Part shown: in pieces, positions 14,802 through 21,302 of the stretch
How positions within the stretch are numbered: the first letter of the stretch is position 1
Layout: each line of letters starts with the position of its first letter
Assembly (NCBI GenBank): GCA_034666665.1
Contig: JAXDLK010000333.1
Span: forward strand, 1-22,707
DNA: 22,707 bases
Reading direction: 5' to 3'
From: JAXDLK01 sp034666665
Lineage (GTDB): Bacteria > Desulfobacterota > Binatia > JACPRU01
Notes under the pieces: generated by a model
Told to the model about the DNA's origin: nothing
Seen by the model: only the letters and a program-made list of their open reading frames with translations
The model's database searches: none
Translations under genes and position numbers: made by a program

Positions 14802-15728
14802 ATGGATACACCCGCGGTCGAGCCGGTCAAGCGGTACCTCCTCGGCCTCCAGGACGAGGTCACGGCGGGCCTCGAGGCCCTCGACGGGGCCGGGACGTTC
14901 CGCCGCGACGTCTTCGAGAGCCCCGCTGGCGGCGTGGTCCGGCCGCGGGTGCTCTCCGAGGGGGCGGCGTTCGAGCGTGCCGCGGTGAACTTCTCCCACA
15001 CCGTGGGGAGCCGCCTGCCGCCGGCCGCCACCACCACCCGGCCCGGGCTCGCAGAGGCGCCGTTCGAGGCGGTTTCCATGTCGGTCATCGTCCATCCGTG
15101 GAACCCGTACGCCCCGACGGCGCACGAGAACTTGCGCTTCTTCGTGGCGCGACCGGCCGGTGCGCCGCCGGTGTGGTGGTTCGGCGGCGGGTTCGATCTC
15201 ACGCCTCATTACGGCTTCGAGGACGACGCGGTTCACTGGCACCGGGCGGCGCGGGACGCCTGCAAGCCTTTCGGTGAGGATGTCCACGCGCGGTTCAAGC
15301 AGGCATGCGACGAGTATTTCACCGTCCGCCACCGCCGGGAGGCCCGCGGAATCGGGGGGCTCTTCTTCGACGATCTGAACGAGGAGACCTTCGGCGGCTT
15401 CGGCCGGACCTTCGCGTTCCTGCGGAGCGCCGGCGCCGCGTTCCTCCCGGCCTACGCTCGGATCGTCGAGCGGCGGAAGCAGCTTCCGTACGGGGAGCGA
15501 GAGCGCGAATTCCAGCTCTACCGCCGCGGCCGCTACGTCGAGTTCAACCTCGTCTACGACCGCGGCACGCTCTACGGGCTGCAGTCCGGCGGCCGCGTCG
15601 AATCGATCCTCGCCTCGCTGCCGCCGCTCGTCCGCTGGCAGTACGACTGGCAGCCCGAGCCGGGCTCGCCGGAGGCGCGGCTGACGGAGGTCTTTCTCAC
15701 GCCCCGCGACTGGCTCGCGGACGATTGA
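14802..15728 (+). CDS. hemF: Oxygen-dependent coproporphyrinogen III oxidase
   Basis: 308 residues from ATG 14802. It catalyses the O2-dependent oxidative decarboxylation of coproporphyrinogen III to protoporphyrinogen IX in heme synthesis. Family motifs: MSVIVHPWNPYAPTAHENLRFF, WWFGGGFDLTPHYGFEDDAVHWH (conserved His residues), the CDEYF segment, GIGGLFFDDLN, and the C-terminal EFNLVYDRGTLYGLQSGGR. A long in-frame extension upstream is antisense to ettA and was discarded. The 39-bp region shared with ettA holds a tandem GGTAGC-GGTAGC (14781-14792) and must contain overlapping promoters if both genes are transcribed from it. Use of HemF rather than HemN implies heme synthesis in oxygen. No other heme gene is in view. 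Confidence 0.95.
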   Translation: MDTPAVEPVKRYLLGLQDEVTAGLEALDGAGTFRRDVFESPAGGVVRPRVLSEGAAFERAAVNFSHTVGSRLPPAATTTRPGLAEAPFEAVSMSVIVHPWNPYAPTAHENLRFFVARPAGAPPVWWFGGGFDLTPHYGFEDDAVHWHRAARDACKPFGEDVHARFKQACDEYFTVRHRREARGIGGLFFDDLNEETFGGFGRTFAFLRSAGAAFLPAYARIVERRKQLPYGEREREFQLYRRGRYVEFNLVYDRGTLYGLQSGGRVESILASLPPLVRWQYDWQPEPGSPEARLTEVFLTPRDWLADD

Positions 15729-15783
15729 GCGGACCGGCGAGTCCCGAGAAGCGGGTCGATTCGCAGTCACGTCGGCGAGGGCC

Positions 15784-15805
15784 AGCACGGCCCCGAGCCG
15801 GTGCT
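15784..15805. terminator. Hairpin between convergent hemF and glcF
   Basis: AGCACGGC (15784-15791) pairs with GCC-G-GTGCT (15797-15805), giving 8 bp with one bulged G and a five-base loop. It lies in the 180-bp convergent gap between the hemF stop (15728) and the glcF stop (15909). No T-run follows on either side, so termination is only suggested by position. I see no gene in the rest of this gap. Confidence 0.3.
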
Positions 15806-15908
15806 TCCCAGTGTGATCGACGAAGCTCTGATGGGGGCCCCTCGCGAGATCGGGTCCATCTTCGCCGCTGCGAATGCCTCGCGGGTGCACCGGCAGGGAA
15901 ATGCGCGG

Positions 15909-17192
15909 TCACTCGATGCCATGGGCGCGCGCGACGATCTCCACCGGATGGAAGACCGGGAGCTCGCGCCGGGCGACGCGCAGCGCCGCCCGGATCTGCA
16001 GGATGCAGCCGGGGTTCGCGGCAGCGACGACGTCGGCGCCGCTGTCGAGAATGCTGCGTGCCTTGCGGTCGGCGAGACGCCACGCCATGTCCGGCTCCGT
16101 CAGGTTGTAGCTCCCCGCGCTGCCGCAACAGATCTCCGAATCCGCGATCTCGATCACCTGCACCCCTGGGACGGAGGCGAGGAGCGCGCGCGGCGCGGCG
16201 CGCACGCCCTGGCCGTGCGCCAGGTGGCAAGCGTCGTGGTACGCGACGCGTATCGTCACGGGCGCCGTAGGCGGCCGCGGCAGCTCCGCGGCCGCGAGCA
16301 GCTCGGTCACGTCGCGCGCCTTGGCCGCGACCTCGGCCGCCGCCCGCCCGTAGAGGGGATCGTCCTCGAGCCTCCGGCCGTAGTCCCGGAGATGCGCGCC
16401 GCACCCCGCCGCGTTGCTGACGATCCAATCGGGGGAGGGCCGGAGAAGCGCGTTCACGTTCTTCCGCGCCAGGCGGTCCGCCTCGTCGCCGTCGCCGAGG
16501 TGCGCCAGCAGCGCGCCGCAGCAGACCTGGTCCTGCGGAACGATCACCCGGTAGCCCGCGAGCGCCAGCAGCCGTGCGGTCACGACGTTCAAGCGGGGGA
16601 AGAGGACGCGCGCGACGCAACCCGAGACCATCGCGACCGTGCCGCGCGGCTCCCCCGACGGCTCGTAGATTTCCGCGAGCGGCGCCGCTCGCTGCCGCTC
16701 CGGCACCATCGCGGCGAGCCGCCGGAGCCGGAGAGGCAGCCATCGGATCCCCGCCAGGCGGGGAACGCCGACCGTCGCGGCGAAGGAGAGGATCCGGCGA
16801 ACGGGCCGGAGCCGATTCACGTCGGGCAGAACCCGGGCGAGGACCCGCCGCTTCCAGCGATCCGTCCTGCTGCGCGACACGTGCGGCTCGAGGTGATGGC
16901 GCGCGCTCTCGATCAGGGCTCCGTACTCGACGCCGGAGGGGCACGCGGTCTCGCACGCGCGGCAGCCGAGGCAGAGATCGAGATGGCGGACGGCGTCGTC
17001 CGAGGGGCCGATCCGTCCGTCGTGGATCGCGTTCATCAGATGGATGCGCCCGCGCGGCGAGTCCGCCTCGTTGCCGTTCACCAGGTACGTCGGACAGGCG
17101 GACAGGCAGAGGCCGCAGTGAACGCAGGCCAGGAGCTTTTCCTTCGGGGCGACGTGCAGAGGCGTGGTTCTCTCGAGTGGTCCGTCTCGCAA
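15909..17192 (-). CDS. glcF: Glycolate oxidase iron-sulfur subunit
   Basis: 427 residues from TTG 17192, the only usable start that keeps the whole N-terminus; it has no clear ribosome binding site and lies inside a hairpin arm, so the start is uncertain. Two [4Fe-4S] ferredoxin-type clusters: Cys23/26/29/33 (CVHCGLCLSACP) and Cys74/77/80/84 (CLGCRACETACP). Two CCG-type domains follow (VSGCVARVLFP with QVCCGALLAH, and HDACHLAHGQG with ICCGSAGSYN). NEADSPRGRIHLM is typical GlcF. With GlcD and GlcE it oxidises glycolate to glyoxylate and passes electrons to the quinone pool. Unlike the usual glcDEF operon, it is separated from glcE by a plus-strand transporter gene. Confidence 0.92.
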   Translation of the reverse strand: MRDGPLERTTPLHVAPKEKLLACVHCGLCLSACPTYLVNGNEADSPRGRIHLMNAIHDGRIGPSDDAVRHLDLCLGCRACETACPSGVEYGALIESARHHLEPHVSRSRTDRWKRRVLARVLPDVNRLRPVRRILSFAATVGVPRLAGIRWLPLRLRRLAAMVPERQRAAPLAEIYEPSGEPRGTVAMVSGCVARVLFPRLNVVTARLLALAGYRVIVPQDQVCCGALLAHLGDGDEADRLARKNVNALLRPSPDWIVSNAAGCGAHLRDYGRRLEDDPLYGRAAAEVAAKARDVTELLAAAELPRPPTAPVTIRVAYHDACHLAHGQGVRAAPRALLASVPGVQVIEIADSEICCGSAGSYNLTEPDMAWRLADRKARSILDSGADVVAAANPGCILQIRAALRVARRELPVFHPVEIVARAHGIE

Positions 17193-17266
17193 AGGGCTTT
17201 ACACAGATCGTGAATGATCGGCGAGGGCCTCGAGATGTGTGAAGTCCTTTGTGAGGCGGGCCACTC
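17175..17266 (+). ncRNA. Long hairpin (31-bp inverted repeat) in the glcF/transporter divergent region
   Basis: Bases 17175-17205 pair with 17236-17266 over 31 consecutive positions: 26 Watson-Crick pairs and five others (17200/17241, 17196/17245, 17189/17252, 17185/17256, 17181/17260). Read as plus-strand RNA all five are G-U wobbles, so the stem has no unpaired position; read as minus-strand RNA they would be A-C mismatches. The loop is 17206-17235 and contains GATC...GATC and CGAG...CTCG mini-repeats. The left arm includes the first codons of glcF (TTG at 17190-17192). It may be a structured leader of the transporter gene at 17380, a separate small RNA, or two diverged copies of one upstream element serving two divergent genes. 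No known RNA family is recognised. Confidence 0.6.
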
Positions 17267-17282
17267 CATGTTGTCCGCAGAC

Positions 17283-17330
17283 GGGCGAATCGTGTACGCC
17301 CTCGGATCGACCCGCGGGCCAGATTCGCCC
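17283..17330 (+). promoter_or_regulatory. Second leader hairpin with competing pairings
   Basis: GGGCGAATC (17283-17291) and GATTCGCCC (17322-17330) are exact inverted repeats. Inside, GCCC (17298-17301) pairs with GGGC (17316-17319) and CGG (17303-17305) with CCG (17312-17314). Competing pairings exist: GGGCG (17283-17287) with CGCCC (17297-17301), and TCGCCC (17325-17330) next to another GGGCGA (17332-17337). Mutually exclusive helices upstream of a transporter are the layout of a switch, but this is inferred from sequence only. Confidence 0.4.
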
Positions 17331-17336
17331 AGGGCG

Positions 17337-17356
17337 ATGGTGCCGCAAGGCGCCGT
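17337..17356 (+). promoter_or_regulatory. GCAA-tetraloop hairpin before the transporter ribosome binding site
   Basis: ATGGTGCC (17337-17344) pairs with GGCGCCGT (17349-17356) around GCAA, a GNRA-type tetraloop. The two non-Watson-Crick pairs (17341/17352 and 17338/17355) are again U-G in plus-strand RNA. The stem ends 7 nt before GGAGG (17364-17368), the likely ribosome binding site of the transporter gene, so folding here could affect translation. Confidence 0.45.
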
Positions 17357-17379
17357 GGCGGTTGGAGGTGCTGCAGAAC

Positions 17380-18354
17380 GTGTCCGCTTCACTCGATCAC
17401 GATGAGCTCGCGATTCCGGCCGGCGAGCTCACCGCGACCGTGTCCAGCGCCGAGCGCAAGAGCCACCTCGACGGAGTGGCCGTCGCCTGTCTGCTCTGCT
17501 GCTGCTCCTTGTGGGGCCTGAACCAGGTCGCCACCAAGGTCGCGCTCGCCGAGATCCCGCCGCTCTTGCAGGCGAGCGTACGATCGCTCGGCGCCGCGGT
17601 GCTGCTCGCCGTCTGGGCGCGGCTCCGCCGGGTTCGTCTGTTCGACCGCGACGGAACGCTCCGCGGTGGCCTCGCCGCCGGCGCGCTCTTCGCGGCGGAA
17701 TTCGCCTGCATCTTTCTCGGGCTGCAGTTCACGGCGGCGTCGCGCATGATCGTCTTCATCTACCTCGCGCCGTTCGTCGTGGCGCTCGGCATGCCGTTCA
17801 TCGCCCGCGCCGAACGCCTCTCGCCGCCGCAAATCGGGGGGTTGGCGGCCGCGTTCGCCGGAGTCGCGTGGGCGTTCGCCGAGGGCTTCGAATCGCCGGC
17901 GGTGGGCGAGCACCAGTGGATCGGGGATGCCCTCGGGGTCCTCGCGGCCGTGCTCTGGGGCGCCACTACCCTCGTCATCCGCGGCAGTCGCCTGTCGACC
18001 GCGAACGCCGAGAAGACGCTGCTCTACCAGCTCGCGATCTCGGGAGTGCTGCTCGGCCTCGGGTCCATGCTCGCGGGCGAGCCTTGGCCGGCGAAGCTGA
18101 CGTCCGTGTCGCTGCTTCCGCTCGCGTTCCAGACCGTGGTCGTCACGTTCGCGAGCTACCTCCTGTGGTTCTGGCTCATCCGGCATTACCCGGCGACGCG
18201 TCTCGCGTCGTTTACGCTGCTGACCCCGATCTCCGGCCTGTTTGCCGGAGTGCTGCTGCTGAACGAGCCGATCACGCAGCGTCTCGTGATCGCTCTCGTC
18301 GCGGTGGTGGCGGGTATCGCGATCGTCAACCGCCCGAAGCCGCGGAGACCGTGA
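17380..18354 (+). CDS. EamA/DMT-family membrane transporter
   Basis: 324 residues from GTG 17380, preceded by GGAGG at 17364-17368 (11-nt spacing); GTG 17368 is an alternative, and the longer in-frame extension to 17239 looks non-coding and lies in the structured leader. About ten hydrophobic segments form two EamA repeats: the first begins AVACLLCCCSLWGLNQVATKVAL, the second DALGVLAAVLWGATTLVIRG; the end LLTPISGLFAGVLLLNEPIT is typical of drug/metabolite transporters, often exporters of amino acids or other metabolites. Substrate cannot be read from the sequence. It is inserted, opposite in strand, between glcE and glcF, so a link to glycolate/glycine metabolism is possible but unproven. Confidence 0.88.
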   Translation: MSASLDHDELAIPAGELTATVSSAERKSHLDGVAVACLLCCCSLWGLNQVATKVALAEIPPLLQASVRSLGAAVLLAVWARLRRVRLFDRDGTLRGGLAAGALFAAEFACIFLGLQFTAASRMIVFIYLAPFVVALGMPFIARAERLSPPQIGGLAAAFAGVAWAFAEGFESPAVGEHQWIGDALGVLAAVLWGATTLVIRGSRLSTANAEKTLLYQLAISGVLLGLGSMLAGEPWPAKLTSVSLLPLAFQTVVVTFASYLLWFWLIRHYPATRLASFTLLTPISGLFAGVLLLNEPITQRLVIALVAVVAGIAIVNRPKPRRP

Positions 18355-18391
18355 AGGCCTAGCGAATGGAGTGTAACCGTTGAATGCGAAA

Positions 18392-18484
18392 CGCTTTTCT
18401 CGTCTCTCCCTGAGGGGGCATAAGCACTAACCTAACGCTTGTGGGTAACGATCAGCCCTCAGGAGAGAGTGAAGACAGGAAGCG
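18392..18484. terminator. Multi-helix inverted repeat between convergent transporter and glcE
   Basis: TCTCTCC (18403-18409) pairs with GGAGAGA (18462-18468), and after one bulged C, TGAGGG (18411-18416) pairs with CCCTCA (18456-18461). An inner hairpin CATAAGC/GCTTGTG (18419-18425, 18437-18443) has an 11-nt loop. An outer helix CGCTTTT/GGAAGCG (18392-18398, 18478-18484) is possible. A perfect palindrome GGAAGCGCTTCC (18478-18489) precedes a TTTT. The 151-bp gap (18355-18505) is clearly less GC-rich than its neighbours. Position suggests a two-way terminator, but the number of helices also fits a structured RNA. Confidence 0.5.
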
Positions 18485-18505
18485 CTTCCGTTTTCGATGA
18501 TACAC

Positions 18506-19807
18506 TCAGATGCCGCCGACGTAGCGGCCAGGGCTGAGGACGCGCGCCGGATCGAACGCGGATTTGACTCTCTTCATGAGATCGAGAGTCGGCGGCGGCG
18601 ATCCCCAGGGATCGATCCTGGATTTCCACTCGGCGGGCGCGCTCTCGACCACGAGGTAACCGCCCGCACCCTCGGCGTCGGTGCGTGCCTCCTGGAGGAG
18701 CTGCGATGCGTCCGGTTCGGCGACGTCTTCGAGGCGGAGCCTCGCGACGCCGACGCCCGCATGCGCGTGGATCCGCGCCCGCGCGGCGATTCTCCGTGCC
18801 CTCTCGAGCAGCCGGTCGATCCGCGGAGCGAGCCGGGCGGGTGGCAAGCCGAGGCGCATCACGATCGCCGATCGGCCGCGATCGATCGGACGCGCCGTCT
18901 CCTCCAGCGAGCGCTCGACCTCGCCGGTCCGGAGCGCCACCTCGGGAAGCGCCGTGATCGCCGCGAGTCGCCCGCGCGCCTCGTCGATCTCTTCGCGAAG
19001 GCCGGCGAGGCCGACGACCAGAACGAGATCGCCGTCCCGCGCGACCAGCTCGAGAAACGAGGGGACGATCGACGATGCGGCGATCGCCTGCGCGACGTCG
19101 ACGAGCGGCGCCGCCGCCGGGGCCGCGAACGCGAATTCCGCGCGCTTCTCGGGGAGAGGCCTCAGCTTGAAGCTCGCCTCGACGACGACCGCGAGAGTGC
19201 CGAAGGATCCGCAGAGGAGCCGATGGAGGTCGTAGCCCGCGACGTTCTTGACGACGCGGCCGCCGCTCTTCACCACCGTGCCGTCGGCGAGCACCGCGCG
19301 AAGGCCGATCACCGATTCGCGGACGGTGCCGAACGCCTGGCGGACGGGTCCCGCGGCCTGCGTGGCGATCAACCCGCCGATCGACGTCGCGCTCGCGAAC
19401 GGAGGATCGAAGGGGAGCCACTGGCCCTCCAGGCGTAGTCGCTCGCCGAGGACGGCGAGGGAGGCGCCGGCCTCGACGGTGAGCGTCAGATCCGCGGCGG
19501 CATGCTCGACGACGCGGTCGAGACGGCGGACCGACAGCACCACGTCGAGCCGCTCCGGCGGGGCGCCCTGGCCGAGCCGCGCGCCGAAGCCGGCCGGCAC
19601 CACCGCCAGCCGATGCTCGGTGGCGATCGCCAGCACGCGCGAGCACTCCTCGACCGTCGCCGGCATCAGCAGCCAGCGCGGCTCGATCCCATCCACCGCC
19701 GATGCGGCGAGATCGTACTCGTCGCCGATGCCGTCCGCGCCGAGCACTTCGAGGAAGCCGCGCGACAGCTCGAGATAGCCGCGATCCGGTTCCGGCGCCG
19801 CGGTCAC
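18506..19807 (-). CDS. glcE: Glycolate oxidase FAD-binding subunit
   Basis: 433 residues from GTG 19807, which overlaps the glcD stop in a GTGA quadruplet. One FAD_binding_4-type (PCMH) domain is visible: the PAGFGARLGQG-like nucleotide loop near residue 70, then SIGGLIATQAAGP, VIGLRAVLADGTVVKSGG, the GlcE-typical VVKNVAGYDLHRLLCGSFGTL, and a C-terminal DLMKRVKSAFDPARVLSPGR. Together with GlcD and GlcF it forms the membrane-associated glycolate oxidase complex, turning glycolate into glyoxylate. It shares fold and ancestry with GlcD but is shorter. Downstream the operon is interrupted: a convergent transporter and a structured gap separate it from glcF. Confidence 0.9.
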   Translation of the reverse strand: MTAAPEPDRGYLELSRGFLEVLGADGIGDEYDLAASAVDGIEPRWLLMPATVEECSRVLAIATEHRLAVVPAGFGARLGQGAPPERLDVVLSVRRLDRVVEHAAADLTLTVEAGASLAVLGERLRLEGQWLPFDPPFASATSIGGLIATQAAGPVRQAFGTVRESVIGLRAVLADGTVVKSGGRVVKNVAGYDLHRLLCGSFGTLAVVVEASFKLRPLPEKRAEFAFAAPAAAPLVDVAQAIAASSIVPSFLELVARDGDLVLVVGLAGLREEIDEARGRLAAITALPEVALRTGEVERSLEETARPIDRGRSAIVMRLGLPPARLAPRIDRLLERARRIAARARIHAHAGVGVARLRLEDVAEPDASQLLQEARTDAEGAGGYLVVESAPAEWKSRIDPWGSPPPTLDLMKRVKSAFDPARVLSPGRYVGGI

Positions 19808-21249
19808 AACGCTGCGCGGCGCGCAGGCGCCGAGACCTCGACACCGAGCGACTCCGCGGGGAAGATCTTGTGCGGGTTGCAGCGGCGATCGGGGTCGAAC
19901 GCGCGGCGCACGCGCTGCATGAGCGCCATGTCCTCGTCGGAGAAGAGGAGCGGCAGGAGGTCCATCTTCTCGACGCCGATGCCGTGTTCGCCGGTCAGGC
20001 TGCCTCCGAGCGCGACGCACGACTCGAGGATCTCGCGGCCGGCGGCGAGCACGCGGGCGACCTCGCCGGGACGGCGCTCGTCGTAGAGCACGATCGGGTG
20101 GATGTTGCCGTCCCCCGCGTGAAACACGTTGGCGATCTCGAGCCCGTGCACGGCGCCGATCTCGCGGATCCGGCGCAGGATGTCGGGGACGCGCGTGCGC
20201 GGCACCACGCCATCCTGCGTGCAGTAGTTCGGCGCCAGCCGCCCGACCGCTCCGAACGCGCGCTTGCGGCTCTTCCACAGGAGCGCGCGCTCGGCGTCGC
20301 TCCCCGCGGTCCTGACCTCGCGGGCGCCGCTCTCCCGGGAGATCGCGGCGATGCGCTCGGTCTGCCGGTCGAAACCGGCCGTCGGGCCGTCGATCTCGAC
20401 GATCAGCACCGCCTCGGCGTCGAGCGGGAAGCCGAAGTGGTACGCCGCCTCGACCGCCTGCACCATCGTGCCGTCCATCATTTCTAGGGCCGCGGGTACC
20501 AGCCCGGCGGCGATGATTCCCGAGACCGCGGCGCTCGCGTCGTCGACCCGGTCGAAGACCGCGAGGAACGTGCGATAGCCTTGCGGCAGCGGCACCAGCC
20601 GGAGCGTCGCGCCGGTGACGAGCCCGAACGTGCCCTCGCAGCCGATCGTGACGCCGCGCAGATCGTAGCCGGGACCGTCGTCGAGCGCGCCGCCGAGCTC
20701 GACCACGCGGCCGTCCGCGAGCACCATCTCGACCGCGAGCACGTGGTTCGTGGTGACGCCGTACTTGAGCGTGTGGGGCCCGCCGGAGTTCTCGGCCAGG
20801 TTGCCGCCGATCGTGCACGCGGACTGGCTCGAAGGATCGGGAGCGTAGTGCAGGCCGTACGGCGCGGCCGCGGTGCTGACGTCGCGGTTGACGACGCCGG
20901 CTTCGACGATCGCCGTCCGGTTCTCCGCGTCGATCCGCACGATGCGGTTCATGCGCGAGAGCGAGATCATCACCGGAGCGGCGACCGGCAAGCACCCTCC
21001 GGACAGGCCGGTCCCGGCACCCCGCGGCACGAAGCGGACGTCGTGCTCGTGGAGCAACCGGATGACGGCGGCGACCTCCGCGGTGGAGCGCGGCAGCACC
21101 ACGAGGTCCGGCCGCGAGCGCTCGAGGGTGTAGCCGTCGCACTCGTACACCAGGAGCTCGTCCGCGCTGGCGACGATTCCCTCGGCGCCGACGATCCGCT
21201 CGAGCGCTTTCGCGAGCGAGGGCGAGATCGTCGGCTCGGACGTTGGCAC
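19804..21249 (-). CDS. glcD: Glycolate oxidase catalytic FAD subunit
   Basis: 481 residues from GTG 21249; an upstream ATG at 21312 would overlap the divergent aminotransferase gene and adds nothing conserved. It is the FAD flavoprotein that oxidises glycolate (or D-lactate in close relatives). Motifs: FVPRGAGTGLSGG (about 73-85) for FAD, CTIGGNLAENSGGPHTLKYG, TIGCEGTFGLVTGATLRLVP, then the C-terminal FAD-linked oxidase domain with FHAGDGNIHP (about 375-384) and GEHGIGVEK (about 417). Length matches GlcD (~480-500). It overlaps glcE by 4 nt. Divergence from a glyoxylate aminotransferase supports glycolate rather than D-lactate as substrate, though sequence alone does not exclude the latter. 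Confidence 0.9.
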   Translation of the reverse strand: MPTSEPTISPSLAKALERIVGAEGIVASADELLVYECDGYTLERSRPDLVVLPRSTAEVAAVIRLLHEHDVRFVPRGAGTGLSGGCLPVAAPVMISLSRMNRIVRIDAENRTAIVEAGVVNRDVSTAAAPYGLHYAPDPSSQSACTIGGNLAENSGGPHTLKYGVTTNHVLAVEMVLADGRVVELGGALDDGPGYDLRGVTIGCEGTFGLVTGATLRLVPLPQGYRTFLAVFDRVDDASAAVSGIIAAGLVPAALEMMDGTMVQAVEAAYHFGFPLDAEAVLIVEIDGPTAGFDRQTERIAAISRESGAREVRTAGSDAERALLWKSRKRAFGAVGRLAPNYCTQDGVVPRTRVPDILRRIREIGAVHGLEIANVFHAGDGNIHPIVLYDERRPGEVARVLAAGREILESCVALGGSLTGEHGIGVEKMDLLPLLFSDEDMALMQRVRRAFDPDRRCNPHKIFPAESLGVEVSAPARRAAL

Positions 21250-21271
21250 GGCGCGACCGTCGTAGCATAGT
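21243..21271 (+). promoter_or_regulatory. Candidate sigma70-type promoter for the aminotransferase
   Basis: TTGGCA (21243-21248, one mismatch to the -35 consensus) and CATAGT (21266-21271, four of six to the -10) are 17 bp apart. The -35 overlaps the first codon of the divergent glcD. Transcription would start about 25 nt before the aminotransferase ATG at 21303. Confidence 0.4.
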
Positions 21272-21275
21272 CGCG
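21252..21275. promoter_or_regulatory. Inverted repeat, possible operator between glcD and the aminotransferase
   Basis: CGCGAC (21252-21257) and GTCGCG (21270-21275) form an exact 6-bp inverted repeat with a 12-bp gap, covering the candidate -10 box. A dimeric regulator bound here could control both divergent genes. The half-sites are short and GC-rich, so this is tentative. Confidence 0.3.
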
Positions 21276-21302
21276 TCGGCGGGGAAGATCCCGCGGCTGG
21301 CC

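Noticed and set aside
17239..17379. Transporter start at the upstream GTG 17239
   Set aside because: The extra 47 residues are Cys/Arg/Pro-rich, unlike EamA N-termini, and lie within the hairpin-rich leader; GGAGG at 17364-17368 supports a start near 17380.
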